Below, one piece after another: positions 8,566 through 16,987 of a stretch of 64,000 nt of DNA. Within the stretch, counting starts at the first letter, position 1; every line of letters starts with the position of its first letter. The notes beneath the pieces are model-generated. The model made no database searches. It was not told the DNA's origin and was given only the letters and a program-made list of their open reading frames with translations. Made by a program: the position numbers and the translations under genes. Source of the DNA: JACKEQ01 sp041389565 (lineage in GTDB: Bacteria; Myxococcota_A; UBA796; GCA-2862545); the NCBI GenBank assembly GCA_041389565.1, contig JAWKRP010000005.1:248001-312000 (forward strand), in the 5' to 3' direction.

Positions 8566-9198
8566 ATGATCCGCATCGAGCTCGCATCGCTCCCGCACAC
8601 CACCCATCGCGACGCCGTCGTCGGTCTGTACCGCGAGGTGTTCGGCGGTCCGGTCGAAGCGAACGTGGAGCACCTCGAGGAGGGCCGCGCGTCGACCTGC
8701 TGGCTCGCATTCGACGGCGACCTGCTCGTCGGGCTGAAGTGGGCGACGCAGCGGAAGCGGGGCGAGCTCCACTCGAACCTCGGGCTCGTACGGGAGAGCC
8801 ACCGCCGGCAGGGGATCGCACGCGCCCTGATGCACGCGCAGCACACGTGGGCTCGCGAGCAGGGCTACCGGAAGGTCACGTCGACCACGTTCCGCGCGAA
8901 CGCTCCGATGCTGTTGCTCGATCTCGAGGTCGGGTTCGAGCTCGTGGGCGTGCAGTGGTTCGAGGGGTCCGGGGCCGGGGCGCCGAGCGACCTGAAGCTG
9001 CTGCTCGAGCGGGATCTGCGCGCGGAGCCCGCGCCGCTCGCGCACGACCCCACCGTGAACGAGGCCGTCCAGACGGCTCCGACGCTCGAGGTGGTCGGCC
9101 GGGACGCCCTCGCGACGGCCGTGCGGGCGGGCTTTCGTGTGGACGGGCTCCACGTGCGACACGGGATCCCGACCGTGGTGGTAAGTTCGCGCGCGTGA
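8566..9198 (+). CDS. GNAT-family N-acetyltransferase
   Basis: This 210-residue product is read from the ATG at 8566; the frame is open to 8512 but that part has no homology-like features. The acetyl-CoA binding signature is visible as LVRESHRRQGIARALMHAQ, with the R/Q-x-x-G-x-G/A pyrophosphate loop. It is preceded by strands LAFDGDLLVGLKWAT and followed by YRKVTSTTFRAN and VGFELVGVQWF. Its stop overlaps the start of the permease gene (GTGA, 9195-9198). The substrate is unknown. Coupling to a transporter gene hints at modification of a transported compound, which is inference only. Confidence 0.82.
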   Translation: MIRIELASLPHTTHRDAVVGLYREVFGGPVEANVEHLEEGRASTCWLAFDGDLLVGLKWATQRKRGELHSNLGLVRESHRRQGIARALMHAQHTWAREQGYRKVTSTTFRANAPMLLLDLEVGFELVGVQWFEGSGAGAPSDLKLLLERDLRAEPAPLAHDPTVNEAVQTAPTLEVVGRDALATAVRAGFRVDGLHVRHGIPTVVVSSRA

Positions 9199-11306
9199 AG
9201 TCCTCGCCCGGTCTGTTCGACCGCATCGTCACCGTCGCCACGTTCCTCCTCCTGTCGGTCGCACTGGTGGTGGGGCTCGGCGCGAACGTGTCGTCGGTGG
9301 CCGTCGATCTCGGTGGGCGCCTGTGGGACGGGTACGCGGCCGACCTGCGCGCCGACCCGACCGAGCCCGACTGCGAGCTCGAAGCCCTGGATGCCCAGCT
9401 CGAGCAGTGTCCGTCCGGGGGCGCGACCCCGGCTCCGCCCCCCGTCCCCACCGACGAAGGCGACCCGTTTGCGGACGAGGGCGACCCGTTCGCAGACCCC
9501 GCGCCCGCGCCGGCACCCGCGGCTCCCGAGCCCGACCCGTTCGCGGACACCCCGAAGCCCGCGCCCACCGTGAACTGCGCGGCGCTCGCCAACCTTCGCG
9601 ACCGCTGCGCGGAGAACTGGGCGCGTCATCGCGACATCTCCGGGCGGATCACGCCGTCCGTGCGGACGTTCCGGACGGTCGAGCTGGCCGTGAGCGAGCT
9701 CGGGAAGTTCGCGTACCACAAGCACCTGCTCGTGCTGCTCGTACTGCTCGGTGGCCTCCAGACGACCCGGCACCGCGCGCACATCGCGCTGCAGACCCCC
9801 GAGAACCTCGTGGAGCACCAGGTCTCGCAGGTGCTCCAGCTGCTCGCGCACACCGTGTGGCTGGTGTCGTGCTTCTTCGACTGGCGCGTGCAGCAGGGGT
9901 CCGCGGAGGTCGACAACCCCGCGCTCCCCGTGATCTGGGGCGTGGGTCTGGCCGTGCTGGCCGGAGTGAACGTGCTCCACGTGTTCCGTCCGCCCGACTT
10001 CGAGGAGGCCACACCCACGTCGCCTGCGCGCGTGCTGATGGCGATCCCGCTGTACGCCTGGATGGCGCTGCTCGGGGCCGTGTGGTTCCAGGCGGTCGAG
10101 CTGAACCCGTCGGGCCAGGCGATCTTCCTGCACAAGTTCGTGCAGGTGCCGAGCATCTACGTGGGCATCGGGCTGTACATCTGGGCGGGCATGCTGCTGT
10201 CGCAGACCCGCCTCGCGCGCCTGGCCTTCGCGGTGCTCGTGCCGTGGAAGCTCCCGCCGAACCTGCTCGCCTGGCTCGTCGTGGTGCTGGCGGCCCTCCC
10301 CACCGCGTACTCCGGGGCCTCGGGGATCTTCGTCATCGCCGCGGGGTCGGTGATCTTCGAGTCGCTGCGGGAGTACGGGGCGCGTCCGCGCATCGCGCTC
10401 GCGGCCACCGCGATGTCCGGCAGCCTCGGAGTGGTCCTGCGGCCCTGCCTGGTGGTCGTGCTGGTGGCGGTCCTGAACAAGGAGGTCACCACGGACGCCC
10501 TGTTCGGCTGGGGCCGCTGGGTGTTCGCGCTCACGGCGGGGCTGTTCCTCGTCGCGATGCTGGTGCGGAACGACCAGAAGCTCGCGGTCCCCCCGGTCGG
10601 CGAAGCGATCGCGGGCTCGGGTCGCGCGCTGCTGCCGCTCCTGCCGTACGCCGGCATCGGGCTCGCCGTGCTGCTCGGGTACGCCTGGGTGCTGGGCACA
10701 CCGGTCACCGAGCACACCGCCGCGTTCGTGCTCCCGGGGGTGATGCTGGCGCTCACCCTGTGGGATCGCCGGGCGGCGGCGTCCGCGAGCGAGGGTCCCG
10801 TGGCGTCGACCTGGACGGCCCTGACGGAAGCCACCGGCGAGAGCGCCCACCACATCGGCGCGCTCCTGTTCGTGATGGCCGGGAGCGTCGGTGTGGGCGG
10901 GGTGGTCGAGCGGTCCGAGGCGATGTCGATCCTGCCCGACGACCTCGGGTCTCCGTTCACGGCGATGGTGTTCCTGGTCGTCGTGATGGTGCTCGTCGGG
11001 ATGACGATGGACGCGCTCGGCGCGGTGATCCTGGTGTCCGTCACGCTCAAGCACGTGGCGCTCGCGAACGGGATCGATCCGGTGCACTTCTGGATGATGG
11101 TGCTCTGCGCGTTCGAGCTCGGGTACCTCACGCCCCCGGTCGCGCTGAACCACCTGCTCGCGCGCCAGGTGATCGGCGAGGCGGCCGACATGGACGCCGT
11201 GCCCGCGACGAGCTGGTTCCACCGGCACGAGCACGTGGTGCTCCCGATGATCGTGATGGGCACGGCGCTCCTGCTCGTGGCATTCGTTCCGCTGCTCGTG
11301 GGTTAG
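9195..11306 (+). CDS. Fused TRAP transporter permease (DctQ-like plus DctM-like)
   Basis: It starts at GTG 9195, overlapping the GNAT stop by 4 nt, and gives 703 residues. An N-terminal membrane helix is followed by a periplasmic loop rich in Pro and Ala with repeated GDPFAD, which contains several cysteines. Next comes a four-helix region of DctQ type, then about 12 hydrophobic segments of DctM type. Typical of DctM are the small-residue stretch LPTAYSGASGIFVIAAGSV, MTMDALGAVILVSVTLKHVA and FELGYLTPPVALNHLLAR. It should form the membrane channel of a sodium-driven TRAP transporter, using the solute-binding protein encoded at 5207-6202. The intervening AraC, VOC, lipoprotein and GNAT genes break the usual operon. 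Confidence 0.85.
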   Translation: MKSSPGLFDRIVTVATFLLLSVALVVGLGANVSSVAVDLGGRLWDGYAADLRADPTEPDCELEALDAQLEQCPSGGATPAPPPVPTDEGDPFADEGDPFADPAPAPAPAAPEPDPFADTPKPAPTVNCAALANLRDRCAENWARHRDISGRITPSVRTFRTVELAVSELGKFAYHKHLLVLLVLLGGLQTTRHRAHIALQTPENLVEHQVSQVLQLLAHTVWLVSCFFDWRVQQGSAEVDNPALPVIWGVGLAVLAGVNVLHVFRPPDFEEATPTSPARVLMAIPLYAWMALLGAVWFQAVELNPSGQAIFLHKFVQVPSIYVGIGLYIWAGMLLSQTRLARLAFAVLVPWKLPPNLLAWLVVVLAALPTAYSGASGIFVIAAGSVIFESLREYGARPRIALAATAMSGSLGVVLRPCLVVVLVAVLNKEVTTDALFGWGRWVFALTAGLFLVAMLVRNDQKLAVPPVGEAIAGSGRALLPLLPYAGIGLAVLLGYAWVLGTPVTEHTAAFVLPGVMLALTLWDRRAAASASEGPVASTWTALTEATGESAHHIGALLFVMAGSVGVGGVVERSEAMSILPDDLGSPFTAMVFLVVVMVLVGMTMDALGAVILVSVTLKHVALANGIDPVHFWMMVLCAFELGYLTPPVALNHLLARQVIGEAADMDAVPATSWFHRHEHVVLPMIVMGTALLLVAFVPLLVG

Positions 11307-11342
11307 GCTCCCGAGAGCCGTCGGGCACGGGAGGGGGCGAAC

Positions 11343-11819
11343 ATGTGGTGGATCGCATCGGCACTGGCCGCGCCTCCGGGGAGCCTCGCGGGCACCTGGG
11401 TCTACTCCGGCGGCGAGACCGAGAAGGCCGCCCGCGACGCTGCGGTCGAGGCCACGGCGGCCACGTTCAACTTCGCGTTCCGTCCCATCGCCCGCGGCAA
11501 GCTCGCCAAGGTGGCCGTCCACGACGAGACGATCACGATCGACGGCGACGACGAGAGCGTCGTGCTCGTGTTCCGCGGCGGGAACGACCGCGAGAGCCGC
11601 GGCCCGAGCTCGGGGGAACCCGTCGACGTCCGCGGTGCGGCGGTCCGCTTCGAGCTGGTGCCCGACAAGACCCTCACGGTCACCGGGGAGACGAGCGACG
11701 GCGGGAAGAAGTCGGTCTACACCCTCACCGGTCCCTCGACGATGAAGGTCTCGTACGAGGTGTGGAGCGGGATGCTCTCCGAGCCCATGCGGTGGACGCT
11801 GAGCTACACCCGGAAGTAG
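11343..11819 (+). CDS. Small secreted protein of unknown function
   Basis: A 158-residue product beginning MWWIASALAAPPGSLAGTW, a short signal peptide with a probable cleavage after ALA or AAP. The mature part alternates charged and hydrophobic residues in beta-strand spacing (FAFRPIARGKLAKVAVHDET, SVVLVFRGGND, VRFELVPDKTLTVTG), compatible with a single beta-barrel or sandwich. It is not a family I recognise. It stands 36 bases after the permease gene in the same direction and may be co-transcribed, but nothing links its function to transport. Confidence 0.65.
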   Translation: MWWIASALAAPPGSLAGTWVYSGGETEKAARDAAVEATAATFNFAFRPIARGKLAKVAVHDETITIDGDDESVVLVFRGGNDRESRGPSSGEPVDVRGAAVRFELVPDKTLTVTGETSDGGKKSVYTLTGPSTMKVSYEVWSGMLSEPMRWTLSYTRK

Positions 11820-11902
11820 CGTCGGCCACGCCGCGCTGATCCGGCGGGAGCAGGCGTCCGTAGGCGGTTCGGGGTATGGTCCCCGCAGCGCCCGGAGCCC
11901 GA

Positions 11903-13195
11903 ATGCACGCCTTCGCCCCCCACGAGATCACGCACCTCCGAGAGCGCCTCCGCGAGACGTGGGACCGTCTCACGCCCGACTACCAGCAGCGGAACCAGGT
12001 GCTGGGTGCGAAGCGCACCATCGGGTGCGTGGCCCTCGAGGTCACCCAGCGCTGCAACCTCGACTGCTCCATCTGCTACCTCTCCGAGAACAGCGAGAGC
12101 ACGCCCGACATCCCGCTCGACACGATCTTCCGGCGCATCGATCGCATCCGGCAGGACTACGGCGTCGGCACGAACGTGCAGATCACCGGGGGCGACCCCA
12201 CGCTGCGCGATCACGACGAGCTCGAGCGCATCGTGCGGCACTGCGTCGACAACAAGCTCATGCCGTCGCTGTTCACGAACGGCATCTACGCGACGCGCGA
12301 GCTGCTCCAGCGCCTCGCCGAAGCGGGCCTGATGGACGTCGCGTTCCACGTCGACCTCACCGAGAAGCGCAAGGGCTTCTCCCGCGAGGAGCAGCTGCTC
12401 GAGGTGCGCCAGGAGTACATCGAGCGGGCGCGCGGCCTCGGCCTCACGGTCATCTTCAACCAGACGGTGTTCGCCCGGAACTACGACGAGGTGCCCCTGC
12501 TCGTCGACTTCTACAAGCGCAACTCCGACGTGGTGGGAATGGCGAGCTTCCAGCTCCAGGCCGACACCGGGCGCGGGCTCACCCGCAAGCGCAAGCAGAC
12601 CATCTCGATCGACACCGTCAGCAAGCAGATCGAGCAGGGGCTCGGCACGTCGTTGTCGTGGGACAACGTGCTGTTCGGCCATCCGTCGTGCCACAAGATC
12701 GGCTACGCGCTCATCATCGACCCCAAGGGCCAGGCGAAGCCGGTCGACATGTTCGACGACCGCGACGCGCTGGTCGAGATGCTGCACGTGTTCGACGACG
12801 TGTACTTCGACCGCCGCAAGATGGGCCGCGCGGTGTTCCAGGCCATCGAGGCGGCCGCGAAGCGGAAGTACCTGAAGAAGGGCGTGGAGTACTGGGGTCG
12901 GCGCCTGTCCGAGAACCTCGGCGACATGGTGAAGGCGAAGGGCCAGGTGCGGAAGATCTCGTTCTTCATGCAGAACTTCCAGGACGCCCAGAACATCGAC
13001 CACGAGCGCATCGACAACTGCAGCTTCCACTGCATGACGGAAGACGGTGGCGTGTCGATGTGCGTGCACAACGCATACCGCGACTACTACCTCCAGGGCG
13101 GCACGGGCTACCCGCCGCACTACCGCCAGCTGCGCAAGAAGCAGGGCTACAAGCCCGATGGCGCGGGCATCGAGCAGCCGGCGGCCGCGAAGTGA
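11903..13195 (+). CDS. Radical SAM enzyme with extra cysteine motifs (Tes/MJ0619-like features)
   Basis: From the ATG at 11903 it encodes 430 residues; a GTG/ATG nine codons upstream is less likely. The SAM-binding [4Fe-4S] motif CxxxCxxC is at C51, C55 and C58 in VTQRCNLDCSICYLSE, followed by VQITGGDPTLRD (the GGE-like motif) and SLFTNGIYATRELL. Further features are FQLQADTGRG and FGHPSCHKIGY near residue 258, resembling the FQP-TGR and HPxC motifs of tetraether-synthase-like and MJ0619-like enzymes. The C-terminal NCSFHC and SMCVHN could bind a second cluster. Its stop overlaps the start of the CxxCH lipoprotein gene (GTGA). Radical SAM identity is certain; the lipid-related suggestion is inference. 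Confidence 0.85.
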   Translation: MHAFAPHEITHLRERLRETWDRLTPDYQQRNQVLGAKRTIGCVALEVTQRCNLDCSICYLSENSESTPDIPLDTIFRRIDRIRQDYGVGTNVQITGGDPTLRDHDELERIVRHCVDNKLMPSLFTNGIYATRELLQRLAEAGLMDVAFHVDLTEKRKGFSREEQLLEVRQEYIERARGLGLTVIFNQTVFARNYDEVPLLVDFYKRNSDVVGMASFQLQADTGRGLTRKRKQTISIDTVSKQIEQGLGTSLSWDNVLFGHPSCHKIGYALIIDPKGQAKPVDMFDDRDALVEMLHVFDDVYFDRRKMGRAVFQAIEAAAKRKYLKKGVEYWGRRLSENLGDMVKAKGQVRKISFFMQNFQDAQNIDHERIDNCSFHCMTEDGGVSMCVHNAYRDYYLQGGTGYPPHYRQLRKKQGYKPDGAGIEQPAAAK

Positions 13196-13620
13196 TCCTG
13201 CTGCTCCTGGGTGCCTGTCGCTTCGGGACCGATGGTCCCGCGGTGATCGGGCGTCCCGGGTTCGTCGACACCGGGTTCGGCCGTATCGATACCGGATTCC
13301 GGGGCGACCGTCCGGTCGAGGAGGCGCTGCGGAACCCCTGCGCGGTGTGCCACAACGGGCTGAACCCCCGAGGCCAGCTCAACCTCGAGATCCAGGCGTG
13401 GGAGAACCTCGTGGGCGAGCGCTCGGCGGGGAACCCCGAGATGTTTCGCGTGGTCCCGGGCGACGTCGAGGGGTCGTACCTCGTGCACAAGCTCCGCGGC
13501 ACCCACCTCCAGGTCGGCGGAACGGGAAGCCAGATGCCGCCTCAGCAGTACGAGCCCCTCACGGCCGCCGAGCTCCAGCGCGTCGAGGACTGGATCCGCG
13601 ACGGAGCGGCGCCGTTCTGA
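13192..13620 (+). CDS. Lipoprotein with a single CxxCH motif (cytochrome c-like)
   Basis: It begins at GTG 13192 within the stop of the radical SAM gene (4-nt overlap) and gives 142 residues. The signal MILLLLGAC is very short, like other lipoprotein signals in this window. The mature part has the c-type heme motif in NPCAVCHNGLNPRG and later VPGDVEGSYLVHKLRGTH, GTGSQMPPQQYEPLTAAEL and VEDWIRDGAAPF. That is the layout of planctomycete/myxobacterial surface proteins in which CxxCH, SxLxxxL and a MPP methionine form a mono-heme cytochrome fold. It may deliver electrons to the radical SAM enzyme's pathway or act independently; coupling is the only evidence. Confidence 0.75.
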   Translation: MILLLLGACRFGTDGPAVIGRPGFVDTGFGRIDTGFRGDRPVEEALRNPCAVCHNGLNPRGQLNLEIQAWENLVGERSAGNPEMFRVVPGDVEGSYLVHKLRGTHLQVGGTGSQMPPQQYEPLTAAELQRVEDWIRDGAAPF

Positions 13621-13645
13621 CCGCCCCGCACCCCGGAACCCCCAC

Positions 13646-14455
13646 GTGATCGACCCCGATTCCCTCGACCCCGCGATCTGCAGCGGTCTGGTCGGGGTCT
13701 TCTGCGACATCGACGACACGCTGACGCTCGACGGCCACCTGCCCGCCGACGCGTACCAGGCCTTGTGGCGGCTCCACGAGGCCGGGCTCCGGGTGGTCCC
13801 GGTCACCGGGCGCCCCGCAGGCTGGGTCGACCACATCGCGCGCTTCTGGCCCGTGCACGGCGTCGTCGGCGAGAACGGCGGCCTGTGGTTCTGGCGCGGC
13901 GAGCATCGCCTGGAGCGGCGCTTCCTGCAGGGATCCGCGGAGCGGCGGCGGAACCGGGAGCGGCTGGAGGAGCTCGGCCACGACATCCTGCGGCGCGTGC
14001 CGGGCTGTGCGCTCGCGAGCGACCAGCCGTACCGCGAGCTCGACCTCGCGATCGACTTCTGCGAGGACGTCGAGCCGCTGCCCGACTCCGCGATCGACAC
14101 GATCGTCGCGGCCTTCACGCACGCCGGCGCCACGTGCAAGGTGTCGAGCATCCACGTGAACGGATGGTACGGCGAGTTCGACAAGCTCACCGGGTGCCGG
14201 CGGTTCGTCGCCGACCGCTGGGGCGAGACGCTGGACGCGCACCTCGACCGCTGGCTGTATGTCGGAGACTCCGCGAACGACGAGCCGATGTTCGCGCACT
14301 TCCCGCACACGGTGGGCGTCGCCAACGTGCGCCGCTTCCTGCCCCGGATGCAGGCCCACCCGCGCTGGATCATGGACCGCGAGGGCGGGCTCGGGTTCGC
14401 CGACCTCGTGGGGCGGGTGCTCGCGGCCCGCGATGCGTCTACAATGCGCGCATGA
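13646..14455 (+). CDS. HAD-superfamily phosphatase (Cof/sucrose-phosphatase-like)
   Basis: Starting at GTG 13646, 269 residues. HAD motif I is FCDIDDTLTLDG, motif II is VVPVTGRPAGWV, and motif IV is LYVGDSANDEPMF with the paired aspartates that bind magnesium. The cap, including GENGGLWFWRGEHRLERRF and VNGWYGEFDK, matches the IIB cap of sugar-phosphate and mannosyl-3-phosphoglycerate phosphatases. All catalytic residues are present. The substrate is not determinable, though a sugar phosphate is likely from family knowledge. Its TGA overlaps the ATG of the AAA+ gene (ATGA 14452-14455). Confidence 0.87.
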   Translation: MIDPDSLDPAICSGLVGVFCDIDDTLTLDGHLPADAYQALWRLHEAGLRVVPVTGRPAGWVDHIARFWPVHGVVGENGGLWFWRGEHRLERRFLQGSAERRRNRERLEELGHDILRRVPGCALASDQPYRELDLAIDFCEDVEPLPDSAIDTIVAAFTHAGATCKVSSIHVNGWYGEFDKLTGCRRFVADRWGETLDAHLDRWLYVGDSANDEPMFAHFPHTVGVANVRRFLPRMQAHPRWIMDREGGLGFADLVGRVLAARDASTMRA

Positions 14456-15954
14456 GTGATCCAAACGATGGCCGCCGTCCCGGAACCGCCCCTCCCCTGC
14501 GGGTTCCGTCCAATGTCCAGTTCGGTGCGGGTAAGCCGAAGGTCGAAGCCGGGGGGGCGCCCGAAGCCCGCGCGGCCACCGTGCCCGCCGCAGCCCGCGC
14601 TGCCCAGGAGCGCGCGGTAGGCGCGGCGATCCGGGTGGGTGCCGACCGCTCGCACGTGCACGAGCAGGCCCCCGCGCCCCGCAAGCGCGAGAAGCGCGAG
14701 CACTCCTTCGTGCCGGTCGAGCCCCGCAGCTGGGACGAGTCGGGCGTCGATCCCGAGATGGCGCTCGGCCTCGTGTGCCGGATGCTCGTGGGTCAGTCGA
14801 AGGTGAGCGGGAAGCAGCTCTCCGAGGTCACCGCGCTGCCGCTCCCGCTCGTCGGAGACGTGCTGAACGCGATGAAGCAGCGCAAGCTCATCGAGTACCT
14901 CGGCACGAACGCCATCGGCGACCATCTGGTCCAGCTCACGGCCTCCGGAGGCGAAGCCGCGCTCGACTCGCGCAAGATCACGTCGTTCGTCGGCGCCGCC
15001 CCCGTGCCGTTCAAGGCGTACCTGCTGTCGATCCGCCAGCAGTCCCTCACGAACGCCAACCCGGGCCCCGAGGATCTCGCGCACGCGTTCTCCGACATCG
15101 ACGTGTCCGACGACATGCTCGATCGGCTGGGTCCGGCGATCGCGAGCTGCAAGTCGCTGTTCCTGTACGGTCCGCCGGGGAACGGCAAGACCACCATCGC
15201 CGAGCGCATCACCCGCGCCTTCGGCGACGCGATCTGGATCCCGCGCACCCTGTCGATCGGCGGCACGCTCGTGAAGCTGTTCGACCCCGCGGTGCACAAG
15301 GTGATCGAGCCGCACCCGGATCTGGCGCGCCAGTTCCGCATCGACCGGCGGTGGGTGCTCATCGAGCGTCCCACGGTGATCACGGGCGGCGAGCTCACGC
15401 TCGACATGCTGGAGCTCCAGAACGACACCGTCGCGAACGTCAGCGAAGCGCCGCTCCAGCTGAAGGCGAACTGCGGAACCCTCGTGATCGACGACTTCGG
15501 GCGGGGTCACACGAGCCCGCAAGACCTCCTGAACCGATGGATCTTCCCGCTCGAGAAGCGGTACGACTTCCTGAAGCTGCCCGACGGTCGCAAGGTGGAG
15601 TGCCCGTTCGACTGCCTGCTCGTGTTCTCGACGAACCTCGAGCCGCGCGACCTCGCCGACGAAGCGTTCATGCGGCGCATCCCGTACAAGATCTTCGCGA
15701 ACAACCCCGATGAGGAGGAGTTCAAGGCGCTGGTCGAGAAGACGGCCGAGAAGTACCAGATCCAGCTGATGCCGCACTCGGTGAAGTACCTGATCGACCG
15801 GCACTACAAGATGGCGAACCGCGAGTTCCGGTTCTGCCATCCGCGCGACCTCCTGCTGCAGGTGGTCAACTATGCCGAGTACACCGGCACGGAGCGCCGC
15901 TGTGGGCCCACCGAGTGGGACCGCGTCGTCCAGAACTACTTCGGCCTCTCGTAG
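14452..15954 (+). CDS. AAA+ ATPase with N-terminal winged-helix-like region
   Basis: 500 residues, ATG at 14452 overlapping the previous stop. Roughly the first 95 residues are Pro/Ala-rich and disordered. Residues about 100-170 look like a winged helix (KVSGKQLSEVTALPLPLVGD, then ALKQ-type turn and LIEYLGTN). The ATPase core has Walker A LYGPPGNGKTT near residue 240, Walker B TLVIDDFGRG, sensor 1 VFSTNLEPRDL and an arginine finger candidate in EAFMRRIPYK. The C-terminus is a helical lid with FRFCHPRDLLLQVVNY. The architecture is seen in deltaproteobacterial ATPases of unknown role, sometimes near secretion or pilus genes. It is not MoxR (no VWA partner is present). Confidence 0.8.
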   Translation: MSDPNDGRRPGTAPPLRVPSNVQFGAGKPKVEAGGAPEARAATVPAAARAAQERAVGAAIRVGADRSHVHEQAPAPRKREKREHSFVPVEPRSWDESGVDPEMALGLVCRMLVGQSKVSGKQLSEVTALPLPLVGDVLNAMKQRKLIEYLGTNAIGDHLVQLTASGGEAALDSRKITSFVGAAPVPFKAYLLSIRQQSLTNANPGPEDLAHAFSDIDVSDDMLDRLGPAIASCKSLFLYGPPGNGKTTIAERITRAFGDAIWIPRTLSIGGTLVKLFDPAVHKVIEPHPDLARQFRIDRRWVLIERPTVITGGELTLDMLELQNDTVANVSEAPLQLKANCGTLVIDDFGRGHTSPQDLLNRWIFPLEKRYDFLKLPDGRKVECPFDCLLVFSTNLEPRDLADEAFMRRIPYKIFANNPDEEEFKALVEKTAEKYQIQLMPHSVKYLIDRHYKMANREFRFCHPRDLLLQVVNYAEYTGTERRCGPTEWDRVVQNYFGLS

Positions 15955-15963
15955 GCCCCGACC

Positions 15964-16920
15964 TTAGATCTGGTCGGCTGGGACGACCGGGAACGGCAGC
16001 GGCGCGTCGTCGGCGAGCGCTCGCAGGGCGGCCCCTACCTCCTGTGCCACGCGGTGCCCGAGGTCGGGTGCGAACCCCGCGCCGTGCGGCATCAGCCACA
16101 CGCCTTCGACCGCTGCGTGCGACGCCAGCGCGGGCCACGGTTCCTTCGGGAACACGTCGACCGCCAGACCCCGCAGCTCACCGGAGCGCACGCGGGCCAC
16201 AGCCGCGTCGACATCGAGGGAATCGCCGCGCGCGGTGTTCACGACCACGGCATGGGGCTGGAGCAGCGAGAGCTCGGCGTCACCCAGCAGTCCACGGCTC
16301 GACGCGGTGAGCGAGCAGTGCAGGCTCACGGCATCGCAGCGACGCAGGCCCTCTTCGAGGGTGACCGCCTGAACGGGACCGTGCACGCCGCGCGGATCGA
16401 AGCCCAGCACCGTGACGTCGAGCGCCCGGAGGACCTCCGCCAGGCGCTTCCCGATCACACCCAGCCCCACCAGGAGGACCGACGAGCCGCGCAGACCCGT
16501 GGGCGCGATCACCGGCAGCTCGCCCCGGACCCACCGCCCCTCACGGGCCGCCTGGAGCTGCGCGGGCCACTGCTTGCCGAGCCCGATGAGCGCGCCGAGC
16601 GAGGCTTCCACCACCGCGTCGCGACGGGCCAGCGGGCAGCGGCCCACGAGGATGTCGCGGGCCGCCGCCGCGGCCACGTCGATGTGATCGAACCCGCTCG
16701 TCGTCGTGAGGACCGCCCGACCTCCGAACGCGCCGAGCACCCCCGCGCTCACCCGGGCCTTGCTGTTCACGACGAGCACGTCGACCCCGTCGAGATCGGG
16801 CACCACGCGGGGGTCGGGCGCGGACCGCCACGTGCCGCCGAGCGCGTGTGCGTGGGCCTCTTCGAGGGCGAGGTCGGAATCGCGCTCGTATGCGGAGCGC
16901 CCCCAGCGGAGAACGTTCAA
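15964..16920 (-). CDS. D-isomer-specific 2-hydroxyacid dehydrogenase
   Basis: 318 residues, converging with the AAA+ gene. The only start at the N-terminal end is TTG at 16920. The NAD-binding Rossmann motif is LVGLGVIGKRLAEVL with FDPRG at the end of beta2. The catalytic set is present: Arg in VVNTARGDSLD, Glu in VDVFPKEPWP and His in LMPHGAG. The substrate-binding N-terminal domain includes VLVVNSKARVSAGVLGA and TTTSGFDHIDV. Members include D-lactate, glycerate, phosphoglycerate and erythronate-4-phosphate dehydrogenases. Its length of about 320 excludes SerA with an ACT domain, and PdxB (erythronate-4-phosphate dehydrogenase) remains possible. Confidence 0.85.
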   Translation of the reverse strand: MNVLRWGRSAYERDSDLALEEAHAHALGGTWRSAPDPRVVPDLDGVDVLVVNSKARVSAGVLGAFGGRAVLTTTSGFDHIDVAAAAARDILVGRCPLARRDAVVEASLGALIGLGKQWPAQLQAAREGRWVRGELPVIAPTGLRGSSVLLVGLGVIGKRLAEVLRALDVTVLGFDPRGVHGPVQAVTLEEGLRRCDAVSLHCSLTASSRGLLGDAELSLLQPHAVVVNTARGDSLDVDAAVARVRSGELRGLAVDVFPKEPWPALASHAAVEGVWLMPHGAGFAPDLGHRVAQEVGAALRALADDAPLPFPVVPADQI

Positions 16921-16987
16921 CCGGAAATCCAGAGCACGAGGACGATTTCTGTCCGCCCCCGGAGATACGACCGGGGGCGGAGGCCAG

